Origin: an uncultured Collinsella sp.
GTDB lineage: Bacteria; Actinomycetota; Coriobacteriia; Coriobacteriales; Coriobacteriaceae
Direction: 5' to 3'
NCBI GenBank assembly: GCA_902464495.1
Contig: CABQJK010000068.1
Location: forward strand, 1-5,574
DNA length: 5,574 bases
Part shown: piece after piece, positions 5,506 through 5,574 of the stretch
Numbering within the stretch: the first letter of the stretch is position 1
How the letters are laid out: the number at the start of each line of letters is the position of its first letter
Position numbers and translations under genes: made by a program
The notes under the pieces: generated by a model
What the model saw: the letters and a program-made list of their open reading frames with translations, nothing else
What the model was told of the DNA's origin: nothing
Databases searched by the model: none

Positions 5506-5574
5506 ACCGCGTCTGCCTGCGGCGGCCGCGCCCCGCTGCGTCGCTTCGCTCCTTGCGTGCTGCGCTGGAAAACG
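5506..5574. other. Right edge, GC-rich, no supportable gene
   Basis: This stretch is very GC-rich. All three minus-strand frames are open from the right edge to beyond 5506, so the tail of a leftward gene could enter here. The peptides are Arg/Ala-rich and run into the hairpin, which looks like repeat sequence rather than a protein. Confidence 0.3.

Noticed and set aside
5295..5507. A minus-strand frame of 70 codons or more at the right edge
   Set aside because: It runs through the REP-like hairpin and the inverted repeat end of the MITE-like element, so it is most likely repeat-derived.

Overview
This 5.6 kb window is GC-rich chromosomal DNA, probably from a Gram-positive actinobacterium of the Coriobacteriia, with Collinsella as my best guess. 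The guess rests on the codon usage, the short type of CstA and the style of the intergenic repeats. It was not checked by any search.

Layout. Positions 1-134 hold no gene I can support. A small hairpin (135-155) is followed by a 136-bp structured repeat (element A, 167-302) with perfect 34-bp outer arms. A strong sigma70-type promoter (400-428) then starts a leader of about 235 nt before cstA. The leader contains a dyad, a 14-codon leader peptide ending in a run of Leu/Ile/Val codons, several mutually exclusive RNA pairings and an intrinsic terminator (596-634). Together these look like an amino-acid-responsive attenuator. cstA (670-2559) encodes a CstA-family peptide/pyruvate transporter and is closed by its own terminator (2601-2637).

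A second, separate transcription unit (2743-4935) encodes a 730-residue protein that I do not know by name. It has a small winged-helix-like N-terminal domain, a low-complexity charged linker of about 300 residues, and a C-terminal TOPRIM-like domain resembling the nuclease domain of JetD (Wadjet, DUF2220/DUF2399 group). No jetA, jetB or jetC partner lies next to it here.

Nine bases after its stop is element B (4944-5080), a second copy of the 136-bp repeat in the opposite orientation. Its core is nearly identical to that of element A, but its arm sequences differ and are still perfectly self-complementary. Further right lie a 230-bp MITE-like element with perfect 30-bp terminal inverted repeats (5184-5413) and a REP-like hairpin (5447-5505). 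The right end is repeat-rich and non-coding as far as I can see.

The two genes do not look like one operon. The points of most interest are the attenuated leader of cstA, the orphan TOPRIM protein, and the covarying structured repeat that brackets both genes.
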